The position numbers and the translations under genes were made by a program. Below are positions 34,008 through 45,766 of a stretch of DNA of 64,000 bases, one piece after another; the stretch's first letter is position 1, and each line of letters begins with the position of its first letter. The stretch comes from Channallabes apus (Eukaryota; Chordata; Actinopteri; Siluriformes; Clariidae). Location of the stretch: positions 24,804,571-24,868,570 of the forward strand of contig CM060107.1 of NCBI GenBank assembly GCA_030522415.1, given 5' to 3'. The notes beneath the pieces were generated by a model. The model was not told the DNA's origin, ran no database searches, and saw only the letters and a list, made by a program, of their open reading frames with translations.

Positions 34008-34150
34008 TTAGATTAGATTAGATTAGATTAAACTTTACTGTCTTAGTGCAAAGTTGCCAATGAAATGCAGTTAGCATCTAACCAGAACTGCATAAGTGAC
34101 CTAATTACAATAAATGCAGTAGTTAATAAGTTATGGTATACATGCAGTAT
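34008..34150 (-). mobile_element. LINE 3'-end fragment with (GATTA)n tail, antisense
   Basis: GATTAGATTAGATTAGATTA at 34011-34030 followed by AAACTTTACTGTCTTAGTGC and GAAATGCAGTTAGCATCTAA looks like the antisense 3' end of a common fish LINE. The family is uncertain. (TG)n follows at 34211-34235. Confidence 0.5.
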
Positions 34151-34251
34151 AACTATATAACATTGTGCGGGGGATAACAAACAGAAGGTGCAGTAGTTAA
34201 TAAGATCTGGTGTGTGTGTGTGTGTGTGTGTGTGTCAATGACTATACTATA

Positions 34252-35607
34252 CAGTGGCTTGCAAAAGTATTCGGCCCCCTTGAACTTTCCCACATTTTGT
34301 CACATTACAGGCACAAACATGAATCAATTTTATTGGAATTCCATGTGAAAGACCAATACAAAGTGGTGTACACGTGAGAAGTGGAATGAAAATCATACAT
34401 GATTCCAAACATTTTTTACAAATAAATAAAAGCAAAGTGGGGTGTGCGTAATTATTCAGCCCCCTTTGGTCTGAGTGCAGTCATTTGCTCATAGACATTG
34501 CCTGATGAGTGCTAATGACTAAACAGAGTACACCTTTGTGTAATCTAATGTCAGTACAAATACAGCTGCTCTGTGACGGCCTCAGAGGTTGTCTAAGAGA
34601 ATATTGAGAGCAACAACACCAAAGAAGTCCAAAGAAGGTAAGGGATAAAGTTATTGAGAAATTTTAAGCAGGCTTAGGCTACAAAAAGATTCCCAAAGCC
34701 GTGAACATTCCACGGAGCACTGTTCAAGCGATCATTCAGAAATGGAAGGAGTATGGCACAACTGTAAACCTACCAAGACAAGGCCATCCACCTGAACTCA
34801 CAGGCCGAACAAGGAGAGCGCTGATCAGAAATGCAGCCAAGAGGCCCATGGTGACTCTGGACGAGCTGCATAGATCTACAGCTCAGGTGGGGGAATCTGT
34901 CCATAGGACGACTATTAGTCGTGCACTGCACAAAGTTGGCCTTTATGGAAGAGTGGCAAGAAGAAAGCCAACAAAAAACCATAAGAAGTCCTGTTTGCAC
35001 AGCAAACATGTGGAATAAGGTGCTCTGGTCAGATGAGACCAAAATGGAACTTTCTGGCCAAAATGCAAAACGCTATGTGTGGCGGAAAACTAACACTGCA
35101 CATCACTCTGAACACACCATCCCCACTGTCAAATATGGTGGTGGCAGCATAATGCTCTGGGGGTGCTTGACAGGGAAGCTGGTCAGAGTTGATGGGAAGA
35201 TGGATGGATCCAAATACAGGGCAATCTTGGAAGAAAACCTCTTGGCGGAGGTTCACCTTCCAGCAGGACAACGACCCTAAACATAAAGCCAGGGCAACAA
35301 TGGAATGGTTTAAAACAAAACATATCCATGTGTGAGAATGCCCCAGTCAAAGTCCAGATCTAAATCCAATCAAGAATCTGTGGCAAGATCTGAAAAGTGC
35401 TGTTCACAAACGCTGTCCATCTAATCTGACTGAGCTGGAGCTGTTTTGCAAAGAAGAATGGGCAAGGATTTCAGTCTCTAGATGTGCAAAGCTGGTAGAG
35501 ACATAACCTAAAAAACTGGCAGCTGTAATTGCAGCAAAAGGTGATTCTACAAAGTATTGACTCAGGGGGCTGAATAATTACGCACACCCCACTTTTCAGT
35601 TATTTAT
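34252..35607 (+). mobile_element. Tc1-like element of a fourth family, 3'-truncated
   Basis: The left terminus CAGTGGCTTGCAAAAGTATT follows TA (34250-34251). A subterminal repeat and a full-span transposase follow. The right end stops at about 35607 in the region after CACACCCCACTTTTCAG, without its terminal repeat. The deleted element at 1466-1803 belongs to the same family. Confidence 0.88.
34616..35557 (+). pseudogene. Tc1-like transposase, frameshifted, catalytic Glu replaced
   Basis: The N-terminal DNA-binding part is in one frame (34701-35018: RSTVQAIIQKWKEYGTTVN). The catalytic core is in others: WSDETKMEL (first Asp, about 35030), QQDNDPKH (second Asp, about 35265) and [11 protein letters not shown] (about 35360), where Lys stands at the position of the third catalytic Glu. 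The start codon is lost. Both frame breaks and the Glu-to-Lys change make it inactive. The family role is cut-and-paste transposition at TA. Confidence 0.87.
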
Positions 35608-35637
35608 ACATATACATATTCAAAATAAACAATTCAC

Positions 35638-35924
35638 AAATGTACAACTGTGCAAAAATTTTTGAATGTTTAAAATTTACGAGTGCATCATGGGCTGTGC
35701 ATGTGAAAATCGAGTTACGTGTGTGAATATCACTGGATTTGTATGTGTGTGTTTTTGAGACTTTGCTGGCACGTTGGAGCGTCATTCGTGCTCTTTAGCT
35801 AATCAGATGCGACCTTACTAGTCAGCCAATCACAGCCCTCCAGGAGCGCTCGAGTAGCTCAGAGTTAATTACAACGGAAATCAAGTTTTACGTCTAAGTT
35901 ATTACTTTATTTCATAATGTTTAA
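35638..35924 (-). repeat. Flanking inverted repeat, left copy (uninterrupted TA site)
   Basis: On the minus strand this matches 56726-56975 continued by 63250-63292, including CGTAACTCGATTTTCACA and GCCCATGATGCACTCGTAAA. The joining point (about 35700) lacks the 6.27-kb insertion present in the right copy. The family is unknown. Confidence 0.85.
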
Positions 35925-35928
35925 TTAA

Positions 35929-36134
35929 TGAACTTCGCCAAAAATAACACAGAGCTGTTAATGAAATAAAAGCAAATCTGGTGGCATTCAGATATATCAA
36001 AATACCCTGTGACCCATAGAAACATCTATTCTCCAAATTAAAAACTGTGACTGTCTTGATTGACAAACATGTGATGAGGGTGAATTGTTTATAACGAAGA
36101 TAAAGTGGTTAAGGGTTATTTTCGGGGAAGTTCA
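35929..36134. mobile_element. 206-bp TTAA-flanked MITE
   Basis: Ends TGAACTTCGCCAAAAATAAC and GTTATTTTCGGGGAAGTTCA are inverted repeats (18 of 20 match). TTAA lies on each side (35925-35928, 36135-36138). The right-hand repeat copy at 56716-56735 lacks it and shows the empty site GTTTAATTAACACTAG. TTAA targeting suggests a piggyBac-type MITE. Confidence 0.85.
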
Positions 36135-36410
36135 TTAACACTAGAAGCGCTGCGCCAGTGTGACCTACTTATAATGCGGTTCAAGGTCATTTTGACCGCC
36201 TATTGTTTTGAATGGGAAGCTGTTGCTGACACACAATGATCGCTAGATGGCACTTTCACCCAAAGCAAATAGTTTAGCTCCAAGATCAACTTGCACTTGG
36301 GCAATGCGCCATTCATTCCCGCAACATTCATTCAACTGAGAAAACCTACTACAGAGTCTCTAAGGGGAGTCACTAAGTCTCTACTTAATTTTATAACGTT
36401 TTAAGAAAAT

Positions 36411-36597
36411 TAATTAGTTTGTTCATTCTATTTGAAGCTTCTGAACTTCTCTGATGTTTTTTTTTGTGTGACAGTGCTTTAGATTAGTTCTGACCTCGCT
36501 TCCGTGAAATTATCACAAGAACAATGTAATGACCCTCCTGAGGATATAAAGCTTTATTATTGAGTTTGAATAAATCAGATCTACCACAGCTGAACAA
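36411..36597 (+). repeat. Repeat segment shared, inverted, with 61846-62030
   Basis: Shared blocks include GTTCATTCTATTTGAAGCTT, CTCGCTTCCGTGAAA, CCTCCTGAGGATATAAAGCT and CAGATCTACCACAGC. Function is unknown. It may be subterminal sequence of one transposon family. Confidence 0.8.
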
Positions 36598-36771
36598 CTT
36601 CACTTTTCAGTTATGGTAACATAAGCACCTCGGATACCTGTCGCTGCTGCTGTGGAAATATTACGCTACTGATATTAAATATAGAATATTTATTGAAACA
36701 AAAACTAATTCCATTATAAAATATATAACGTATTGAAACGTTTATAACTTATCGAAATGAGGGTTTCCAGG

Positions 36772-36844
36772 GCACTGGTGGCTCAGTGGTAGGTGTTTCG
36801 CCTGCCATGTGGAAGACCCGGGTTCGATTCCCAGCCAGTGACCA
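36772..36844 (+). repeat. tRNA-Gly(GCC)-like sequence
   Basis: Box A (TGGCTCAGTGG) and box B (GGTTCGATTCC) are present. The anticodon loop CTGCCAT has GCC at its centre, and the acceptor arms CACTGG/CCAGTG pair. One T-stem pair is mismatched (C-A). Similar heads at 45009 and 28476 suggest a SINE head, not a working tRNA gene. Confidence 0.55.
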
Positions 36845-37751
36845 ACAACAATAATGCTAAGGATTTCTAAATTGAGTTGAAATGTAAATTATTGTGTCCT
36901 ATTTATATGATGTCCTCGATAATGATTATAATAAATATATAAATAATTTTTCCAAGTAATTTTTTTTTCACGCTCCAGCGATATGTAATGACATAATTTT
37001 TCATTCCCTTTTTCGCTAAAGTGATGATCCGTTGTTCACTAGTTCCCTACAGCGCTACAGTTCTTTACTCTGTGCAGTTGTGTGTGCACGAAGAGGTGGG
37101 TCTGTATAGCTCATAGTTGTATGTGCGTGCATTGCATATGTAACTGTTTGAGCAGTAAGTAGTATACTTAGTATAATAAACACTGCCTTTTGCAAAGTGA
37201 AAGTGAGTGCCGTTGATCAAAAGGCTGATAAACGCGCACACAGATATGACCAGATTTATCAATAAAACTGCAGACATACTCCCCCTGAAAAGCAACAAAC
37301 AAATATATAGTCTATTCTCTGAATACAATGCGACAGTGCACTCCAATCCGAACACCCGCAGCCCCCCGATTATTGTAAGGCTTTCATTCACGATAGGTGT
37401 GAAGTTATCAAACTGGTTTCACTGATGGGTGAATTGGCTGTATTGGGGGTTTTAAAACAAAATAACAAGACCGAGCTGACGTTTCTGCGTAAAATGTATT
37501 TCGCCAGCAAAACATAAAATAAATAGAAAATAAAATGTTAGATGGTACCAATTAAATCAGGCTTCATAGTTGGATTTGATACTTTGAGTATAATTCATAC
37601 ATTTACTGAATATATGCAGATTTTGTAAAATAACGAAAACTGATGTCTCCTGATTTCCTTCCTCCTTCCATTTGTCCACATCACCATTCTTTCCTCGTGT
37701 ACTTTCGTTTTAATCCTTGTATTTAAGTGAAGTATAGTTTGCATAAAGGTC
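36845..37751. other. No feature recognised; AT-rich
   Basis: Only short open frames without domain-like sequence are seen. The interval could be decayed transposon interior. Confidence 0.4.
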
Positions 37752-37753
37752 TA

Positions 37754-39373
37754 CAGTGGTGTGAAAAACTATTTGCCCCCCTCCTGATTTCTTATTCTTT
37801 TGCATGTTTGTCACACAAAATGTTTCTGATCATCAAACACATTTAACTATTAGTCAAAGATAACACAAGTAAACACAAAATGCAGTTTTTAAATGAGGGG
37901 TTTTATTATTTAGGGAGAAAAAAAATCCAAACCTACATGGCCCTGTGTGAAAAAGTAATTGCCCCCTGAACCTAATAACTGGTTGGGCCACCCTTAGCAG
38001 CAATAACTGCAATCAAGCGTTTGCGATAACTTGCAACGAGTCTTTTACAGCGCTCTGGAGGAATTTTGGCCCACTCATCTTTGCAGAATTGTTGTAATTC
38101 AGCTTTATTTGAGGGTTTTCTAGCATGAACCGCCTTTTTAAGGTCATGCCACAACATCTCAATAGGATTCAGGTCAGGACTTTGACTAGGCCACTCCAAA
38201 GTCTTCATTTTGTTTTTCTTCAGCCATTCAGAGGTGGATTTGCTGGTGTGTTTTGGGTCATTGTCCTGCTGCAGCACCCAAGATCGCTTCAGCTTGAGTT
38301 GACGAACAGATGGCCGGACATTCTCCTTCAGGATTTTTTGGTAGACAGTAGAATTCATGGTTCCATCTATCACAGCAAGCCTTCCAGGTCCTGAAGCAGC
38401 AAAACAACCCCAGACCATCACACTACCACCATCATATTTTACTGTTGGTATGATGTTCTTTTTCTGAAATGCTGTGTTACTTTTACGCCAGATGTAACGG
38501 GACACGCACCTTCCAAAAAGTTCAACTTTTGTCTCGTCGGTCCACAAGGTATTTTCCCAAAAGTCTTGGCAATCATTGAGATGTTTTTTAGCAAAATTGA
38601 GACGAGCCTTAATGTTCTTTTTGCTTAAAAGTGGTTTGCGCCTTGGAAATCTGCCATGCAGGCCGTTTTTGCCCAGTCTCTTTCTTATGGTGGAGTCGTG
38701 AACACTGACCTTAATTGAGGCAAGTGAGGCCTGCAGTTATTTAGATGTTGTCCTAGGGTCTTTTGTGGCCTCTCGGATGAGTTGTCTCTGCGCTCTTGGG
38801 GTAATTTTGGTCAGCCGGCCACTCCTGGGAAGGTTCACCACTGTTCCATGTTTTTGCCATTTGTGGATAATGGCTCTCACTGTGGTTCGCTGGAGTCCCA
38901 AAGCTTTAGAAAAGGCTTTATAACCTTTACCAGACTGATAGATCTCAATTACTTTTGTTCTCATTTGTTCCTGAATTTCTTTGGATCTTGGCATGATGTC
39001 TAGCTTTTGAGGTGCTTTTGGTCTACTTCTCTGTGTCAGGTAGCTCCTATTTAAGTGATTTCTTGATTGAAACAGGTGTGGCAGTAATCAGGCCTGGGGG
39101 GGACTACAGAAATTTAACTCAGGTGTGATAAACCACAGTTAAGTTATTTTTTAACAAGGGGGGCAATCACTTTTTCACACAGGGCCATGTAGATTTGGAG
39201 TTTTTTTTCTCCCTTAATAACGTAAACCTTCATTTAAAAACTGCATTTTGTGTTCAATTATGTTATCTTTGACTAATAGTTAACGGTTTTTGATGAGCAG
39301 AAACATTTAAGTGTGACAAACATGCAAAAGAATAAGAAATCAGGAAGGGGGCAAAAAGTTTTTCACACCACTG
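37754..39373 (-). mobile_element. Complete Tc1-like transposon (copy C)
   Basis: Termini CAGTGGTGTGAAAAACTATT and its complement lie at 37754 and 39373, with TA on both sides (37752-37753, 39374-39375). The length is 1620 bp. It is nearly identical to copy A at 9869. Confidence 0.93.
37972..38994 (-). pseudogene. Tc1-like transposase, one premature stop
   Basis: The frame starts at 38994 with MPRSKEIQEQMRTKVIEIY. A single TAA at about 38737, after PRTTSK, interrupts it where copy A has GAA. Beyond it the frame is open to 37972, with WTDETKVELFGRC, QQDNDPKHTSK and SPDLNPIEMLWHDL, i.e. the full DD34E triad. Unlike copy A it keeps the WAKIPPERCKRL segment. One substitution thus separates it from an open frame, indicating a young family. 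Confidence 0.92.
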
Positions 39374-39379
39374 TAAATA

Positions 39380-40140
39380 TTCCTTTTTATTTATGGACAG
39401 GCGTAATATTTTAGTGTATTACAAATATGTTGAAATCCTCGATAGTACATTGCAAATATACTAACAAAAAATTGTACTATCAGTTAATATATTAAAAGTA
39501 TACTAACATCATGCTTTTACCAAATTTTGGAAATAAACTTTAAATATACTTCAAAATAATTGTATTATAGTACACTTTCCAAAAAATATATTATTGGAAA
39601 ATATACTTTAAGTGAAATGTTGGACTAATTTCCAAAGTATACTTATTTAAACTTGTTTTTCAATGTATTTTTGGTATATTTTTTAAAAATATGCTCGAAA
39701 TAATCATAGTACAAATCTACAGAAAATATACATCAGAATACAATTTTTAATATACGATAGTCTCAGTATATTTTCAGTTAAATTTAAATGTACTTATATT
39801 TAGTGCACTACTCTCTCGTGTGCGCCCGCTTTTAGACTTGTTTTTGCCCGTTCAAGAGTATACTATTAATATATACTATTAATTAACTATAAATATATTG
39901 TATTTCTTGTTGCAACAGTACATGGAAAAATATACTAACAAAAGGTTTACTAATTTTATATGTATAAAGTATATTACCACAATGGTTTTACCTATTTTTA
40001 CAATACAACTTTTAACACACTTTAAAATTTCCTTAAAAATATATTTTACAAAAATATACTTGAATTGAAAGTTTTGTTAATTTTTGTGTTTATTTGCACT
40101 TTATGTAAATATATTTTAGTATTATTTATGTGTGCTGAAA
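39380..40140. repeat. AT-rich subterminal-type DNA with degenerate TATACT/AGTATA repeats
   Basis: Many copies of AGTATA, TATACTA and AAATATACTT occur on both strands. This resembles the subterminal regions of fish EnSpm-like elements. No ORF is present. It may be the 3' subterminal region of the EnSpm-like gene's element. Confidence 0.45.
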
Positions 40141-40603
40141 ATGACAATTTCACAATTGTCTCAAAATGACACCTCTGTGGCGAGGATAAATGCTTTGAAA
40201 GCCCATTTAAATAATTTTAAAGTGTATGCACTGCACAAAAGGCTACACTTTAAGCCTGCATCTTTAAGTATTTTAATATATTGACACAATTTCAGTCCAG
40301 TGTATAAACATTAATCCATGACTACTTTTATAATCAACAGCACACCATACGAACACAAGAAAATGTGTTCTACTGGACAGGAAGTTCAGCTACTGAATTG
40401 CAATGTAATAAGTATACAGCAAAGTAAACACTGTCTATATTGCATAGCCAAAAAATGAATTTCACTCACACTCTTTAACGTATAATACAATAATTGTTCA
40501 AAAACTCTTAACATATTATTAATTTTACTGAGAAAGACAGGTGAAATACAGCAATTCGCATTGATGTCTGTAAAACAACAGAATTAGTTCTTTTTAGTCA
40601 GTT

Positions 40604-41003
40604 TTAGTCACTTTCAATGCTGTTTGGAAGTGGAATAACATACAGCTTGTCCTTAGACTTAATCATTACACATTTACATTTGAGTGACTGAGGAGGAACA
40701 GCAAACACATTAGTGGTGTGAGACACTTCATATATAAATGTTGAGGATATTTGTAGCTGATCATCTCTACACAACTTTTCTTCACTCTTGGCAAGCTCTT
40801 TAACTAAAACACAAAATCTGTTGTTGTCGGAGGCAGAAGATGGCCCATCCTCACATGAAAAATCCACCAGGGTCACAATTTGACACAATGTTCCGTCATT
40901 TAACTGTACAACTGAATTGTTTCTCTTTTTAAGAGTTGTGTTCTTGCAGGAATGATAAAGAACTCCGCTACAAGTTAAACGGTCATAAAAGAAACCTGAA
41001 TTG
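40604..41003 (-). pseudogene. C-terminal part of the EnSpm-like transposase
   Basis: It reads VNSGFFYDRL and LNDGTLCQIVTLVDFSC to a stop at about 40604. It continues the frame ...EDFTGDI that ends at 46977 on the other side of the gypsy element. Removing the element and one CTAT restores GDIVNS across the join. No known domain name applies to this C-terminal piece. Confidence 0.65.
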
Positions 41004-41008
41004 ACTAT

Positions 41009-41178
41009 TGTAGATCATGTTAATGGCTGTTTGGCGCCCCTTAGTGGCTGTTTACAATAAAAAATATATATAAAAGGTCCCGGGGGTGTGTGGGTAACGA
41101 ACAGGAAGTTACTGGCGGTGCGTGGTGATAAATAAAGAAAGAGCTCGGTGCTACAGAAGTGTTGGTCATTTGTCTACA
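41009..41178 (+). repeat. 5' LTR of the gypsy element
   Basis: The 170-bp repeat contains a TATATATAAAAGG box and an AATAAAG signal. Confidence 0.92.
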
Positions 41179-41212
41179 CACATTCACATGGTGTCCGAAG
41201 TAAGCCTGTACT

Positions 41213-43893
41213 GATGGCACAAGGACTTCGCAAGATTGACCCCCTCATCTTTAACGAGAATATCGCGGACAACTGGTTGAAGTTTAAGTGTGAATGGCGC
41301 ATATACTGCAACGACCGGTCTTTCTGCTGCAACGAAAAAAGTGCAAGCGTACACATTTCTCAACCTTGCCGGTCCTGATGCCCAAGATAAATATGACACA
41401 TTCACTTTCGTGGAGGGGGAAGATCCTGAGGATGCAGACATACTGGTAAAGAAATTTGAGGAAATCTGCTTACCTGTAAAGAATGTAATTATGGACAGAC
41501 ACGCATTCAATACAACGAACCAGAAGCCACATGAAACAGTACAATCGTATGTAGCCACGTTAAAAATACTAGCTGCAAAATACAACTTTGGAACGTTACA
41601 TGATGAACTGATACGAGATCGATTGGTGTGTGGCATTTATAATGACAACATCCGAACACAGCTGCTGAAAGAAAAAAATCTAACTTTGAGCTCAGCTATT
41701 GAAATGTGCATGCTACATGAGCAGTCTGAAAAAGGAAATAAAGAGATAAAAAAGGAAGCAGACAGTAGAGAACTAAAGAAGGAAAGTGAAGTCTGTGCTG
41801 TGCAGCATTCTGCATGCTCCATCTGTGGGGGCCAACATTCATGTGACCGCAGCAGCTGTCCAGCCTTCAACAAATGCTGCAATGCATGCGGAAAATGGAA
41901 CCACTTCTCTAAATGCTGCTGGTCAAGTAGAACACGCACATACAACAGACAAGGACAAGGTCCATCTTATCCAAACAGAGCACCCCCCACCATACGCCGG
42001 GGAGGACAAATACATAGAATAAGTGAACTTGATGCACAGAGTGCTTGTGAACCAGCAGACTTATTTTACTATGAAAGTGTAGAGGTACCAGCTGACAGAG
42101 GAGAGATATTTACCATCCTATTCACCTCTAACACAAGGAAGCAGCTCAAGGTGAAGATCGACACTGGAGCCCGGTGCAATGTACTGTCCAGAGATGTTCT
42201 CCAACACATCGACCCGGGTGCACAGGTAGACCACAGCCATGTAAACAGTCTTGTAGCTTATGGTGGTCAGATTATAAGAACTTTGGGCGTTACTAATATA
42301 AGCTTCACGTGTGGGACACTACAGTTCCATTTTGTTGACAGTGATGTAAAACCTCTCTTGGGCCTCAGAGACCGTGTCAAACTAGGCTTTGTGCATCTGG
42401 GCCCAAATGTGCATGCTCTCCAGCAGGGGGGCCCTGGACTTACACAGTACAAAGATCTCTTTGATTGCAGCACTGTAGGCAAACTGCCTGTAGTTTATCA
42501 TATGCGCCTAGACCCCTCAGTGCACCCGACAATCTGTGCTCCAAGAAGAGTGCCGTTGGCAATGAAAGACAAAATAATCAGTGAACTCGACAGGATGACC
42601 AAACTGGGAGTCATTAGACCAATTCAAGAGCCCACAGAGTGGGTGTCCTCTATGGTGGCAACACGTAAAAAAGATGGTGCCCTAAGACTATGCATTGACC
42701 CCGTTCACCTCAATAAAGCCCTCCTTAGACCGCACCATCCCATGAAAACAATAGAACAGGTGATTGCCGACATGCCAGGTGCCAAGGTGTTCAGCGTCCT
42801 TGATGCAAAGTGTGGATTCTGGCAGGTGTCACTCAGTGAGGAATCATCAAACCTGACTACGTTTATGACCCCTGCGGGGCGATATGCCTTTCTCCGCATG
42901 CCCTATGGGATATCCACGGGTAGTGAAGTCTTCCAAAGGTGTATGGATCAACTTTTTGAAGCACAGCCATGTGCAATCATTGTCGACGACATCCTTGTTT
43001 GGGGCAGCACAAGAGAGGAGCATGACATGCGTCTCCGGCAGGTCATGGACAGAATACATGCTGTAAATCTCAAACTAAACCCTGATAAATGCTGTTTCCG
43101 GGTGTCTGAGGTGCCATATGTAGGTCACCTCCTAACTGACCAGGGCATAAAGCCTGACCCAATGAAGACGGATGCAGTCCGTTCTATGCCAACCCCAGCA
43201 GACAAGCATGGTGTACAAAGGTTCTTGGGCATGACAAACTATTTATCAAAATTCAACCCAGGGTACAGCGAAATCACAGCCCCCCTACGTCAACTCCTAC
43301 TTCAAGATGTGGAGTGGACATGGCAGGAGCACCACATGGCTGCGTTCACCAGACTCAAAGAACTCCTCACAAGTCCTCCTGTACTTCAGTACTTTGATGT
43401 GCACCAACCAGTGGTTTTATCTGCAGATGCATCGCAGCACGGCCTGGGCGCCGTCTGCCTCCAGAGCAATAAACCAGTAGCGTTTGCTTCAAGAGCACTG
43501 ACGGAGACGGAGTCACGTTATGCTCAGATAGAGAAGGAGCTGCTGGCCCTTGTCTATGCATGTCAGAAATTCCACGACTACATATATGGCCGTACAGTGA
43601 CTGTTGAAACTGATCATCAGCCCCTTATCACTATTCTACGAAAACCCCTACACTCAGCCTCTGCACGCCTTCAGAGGATGATGCTTAAGCTTCAGCGTTG
43701 CAACCTCAATGTTATTTACAAAAGAGGCAAAGAGTTGTACTTAGCAGACGCGCTTTCACGCGCACACCTGCCTTCCACTGACTGTGCCGAAACAAGTGAG
43801 GACTATGATGTAATGACCGTGGAAGCCCTCTCCACAGGGAGAATTGAGGAGCTGAGAAACACAGGCAGACCGTATATGCAGGCAATTGCTTGA
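41213..43893 (+). pseudogene. Gypsy Gag-Pol: capsid, protease, RT, RNase H
   Basis: Translation probably started at 41213 (MAQGLRKIDPLIFN). A 1-base shift near 41305 moves it into the long frame 41290-43893 (867 codons). In that frame: capsid to about residue 150, a zinc knuckle CNACGKWNHFSKCC (197-210), protease KIDTGA (289-294), RT with VLDAKCGF (503-510) and VDDIL (565-569), RNase H with SADASQHGLGAV and ETDHQPL. VDD replaces the usual YVDD with Ile-Ile before it. The polyprotein makes particles and copies element RNA. A second frame change at about 43886 precedes integrase. Confidence 0.9.
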
Positions 43894-44303
43894 GGTCGTT
43901 ATTACAGGTTGGCCTGACTCATCAAAGAAGTTGCCGCATGACCTTAGGCAATTCTATGCTATCAGAGATGAACTAACAGTTGATGATGGCTTACTGCTCC
44001 ACGGTCAGCGTTTTGTCATTCCCCACTCACTGCAACATTTTTATACCAAACAACTGCATCAAGGGCACCCGGGTCTGGAAGCAACAAAGCGCAGGGCCAA
44101 AGAAACCATGTTTTGGCCTAGTATATACCAGGACATTGAACATGAAGTCTCCAGATGCGCTCCTTGTAATGCCCTCAGACCACACCAAAGAAGGGAACCC
44201 CTTCAACTGCATTATATACCAGACTTGCCGTGGGCCCTTACAGTGGCGGACATTTTTGAGTGGAGAGGGAGAGAATATCTGGTGCTCGTTGACTCCTATT
44301 CTG

Positions 44304-45766
44304 GGGTGCGTTTCCCAAAAGCATCGTTAGCCAACTATGGTCGCAAGTTCCGTCGTTACCAACATAGTTCAACAACTAGGTTTTTCCCGAAACCATACTG
44401 TAGTTCAAACGAACATTCGCAAACAGCGTCGCAAACTTACGTGGTTGGAACTACAGCCTTCGACCTGTGGTTAGAAGCAGAGTTCCTCACCGCGGCTGGG
44501 TGTGTTCTATTCACAGTTAACGACCCTACGCCCTATTAGTTTCTAAAAAAAAATTCCCAACCACTTTGAGCGATTTGGAAAACTTAATGTTTTGGTGCTC
44601 AGATATTAGGTTATAAATTTTTCGGTTATTTTGATTACAAATTCACTTTAAACGATATAACAGCGGTACCATCGCAATTATTCTCCCTTCGAAGTGCCCT
44701 ACAGAAGCATTATTTATGCCGGTTGGAACACAGCCTTGGTTTCGTTTGTGCAAAGAAAAGGTGAGTTTTTCAGTGAGTATCTTTAAACATTTAGAGGTTT
44801 TCACTTATAATTAATGTTATCTGTACTGTTCACGTATTCAACATATATAGTGCACAAAGTGTTAAGCACTAAGAAATTGTAAAATTTATACACTACCATA
44901 GTGTAAGCCTATTTAAAATATTATTCAATATATTTAAGCCTATTTAAAATATTACTCAATATATATTCAATGAATGTACCCAAATAAATCAACAAACTGG
45001 GGTTTGGGCACTGGCTGGGAATCGAACCCGTGCCGTCCACACGGCAGGCGGAACAGCTACCGCTGAGCCACCAGTTGGTCACAATTGCAAAGTCCCTCCA
45101 CTTGTTTCTGACTTCCTCTGGGCTTCTCTCATACCCATTCCCAGAAGCGTACATTTTTTTGTGCGATTTCATTCCAATTTTTTTTTGTCCGAATTTGTAA
45201 CTGCAAGCTCTTTTTTAGTAAATTGTGGTTTTCGTGTCATTTTTTCACGTCAACTCTCATTAAACCATGGCTGTACTGTATGTAAAGGGACTTATATAGG
45301 AAATAATATTGAGCAAAATGGGTAACAGGTGTTCACAACACAATCCCAGCATTTTCAAAGCACATCATTTCTTTTTATTTTAATTGTACTGATGTATCAA
45401 TACCAAATAAAAAATTAGTTCAAATGAAATATTGAAAAATGAAAAATGTTGCGTTTGTGACATTATTACACCACTTCTACGTTACGTCACTGCGAAAGCG
45501 CATTGAATGCGAGCCGAAGAGAGAGAGAAAAAAAATAAACACACTTTACAGTAGGGGGCGATATGTGCCTATGCACTATTCCGCCATTGTATCGAAGAAG
45601 AAGAAGAAGAACGACAGTTTAAACCAACGTAGTTCTAACCATGGAAGTGCGACACAGGTACTATGGTTTTGGGAAACACTTGTGACTAGTTAGTTAGTTT
45701 CTTCAACGTTGCATCGTACTATGGTGGTTAAGCAAAGAACTACATAGTTGTACGGGAAACGCACCC
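44304..45766. mobile_element. 1.46-kb TIR element inside integrase (Harbinger/ISL2EU-like)
   Basis: Perfect 13-bp inverted ends GGGTGCGTTTCCC (44304-44316, 45754-45766) are flanked by CTG (44301-44303, 45767-45769). Excision restores GGC-TGG of the integrase frame. Subterminal regions are related in inverted orientation (for example ACGTGGTTGGAACTAC and its partner). No transposase is visible. Superfamily is tentative. Confidence 0.8.
45009..45078 (-). repeat. tRNA-Gly-like sequence inside the TIR element
   Basis: On the minus strand: box A GTGGCTCAGCGGTAG and box B GGGTTCGATTCC. It is closely related to the sequence at 36772 and probably the head of a SINE. Confidence 0.55.

Noticed and set aside
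37065..37391. 108-codon minus-strand frame with a hydrophobic stretch
   Set aside because: No signal peptide logic, no homology I recognise, AT-rich non-repetitive DNA. Length is within chance expectation.
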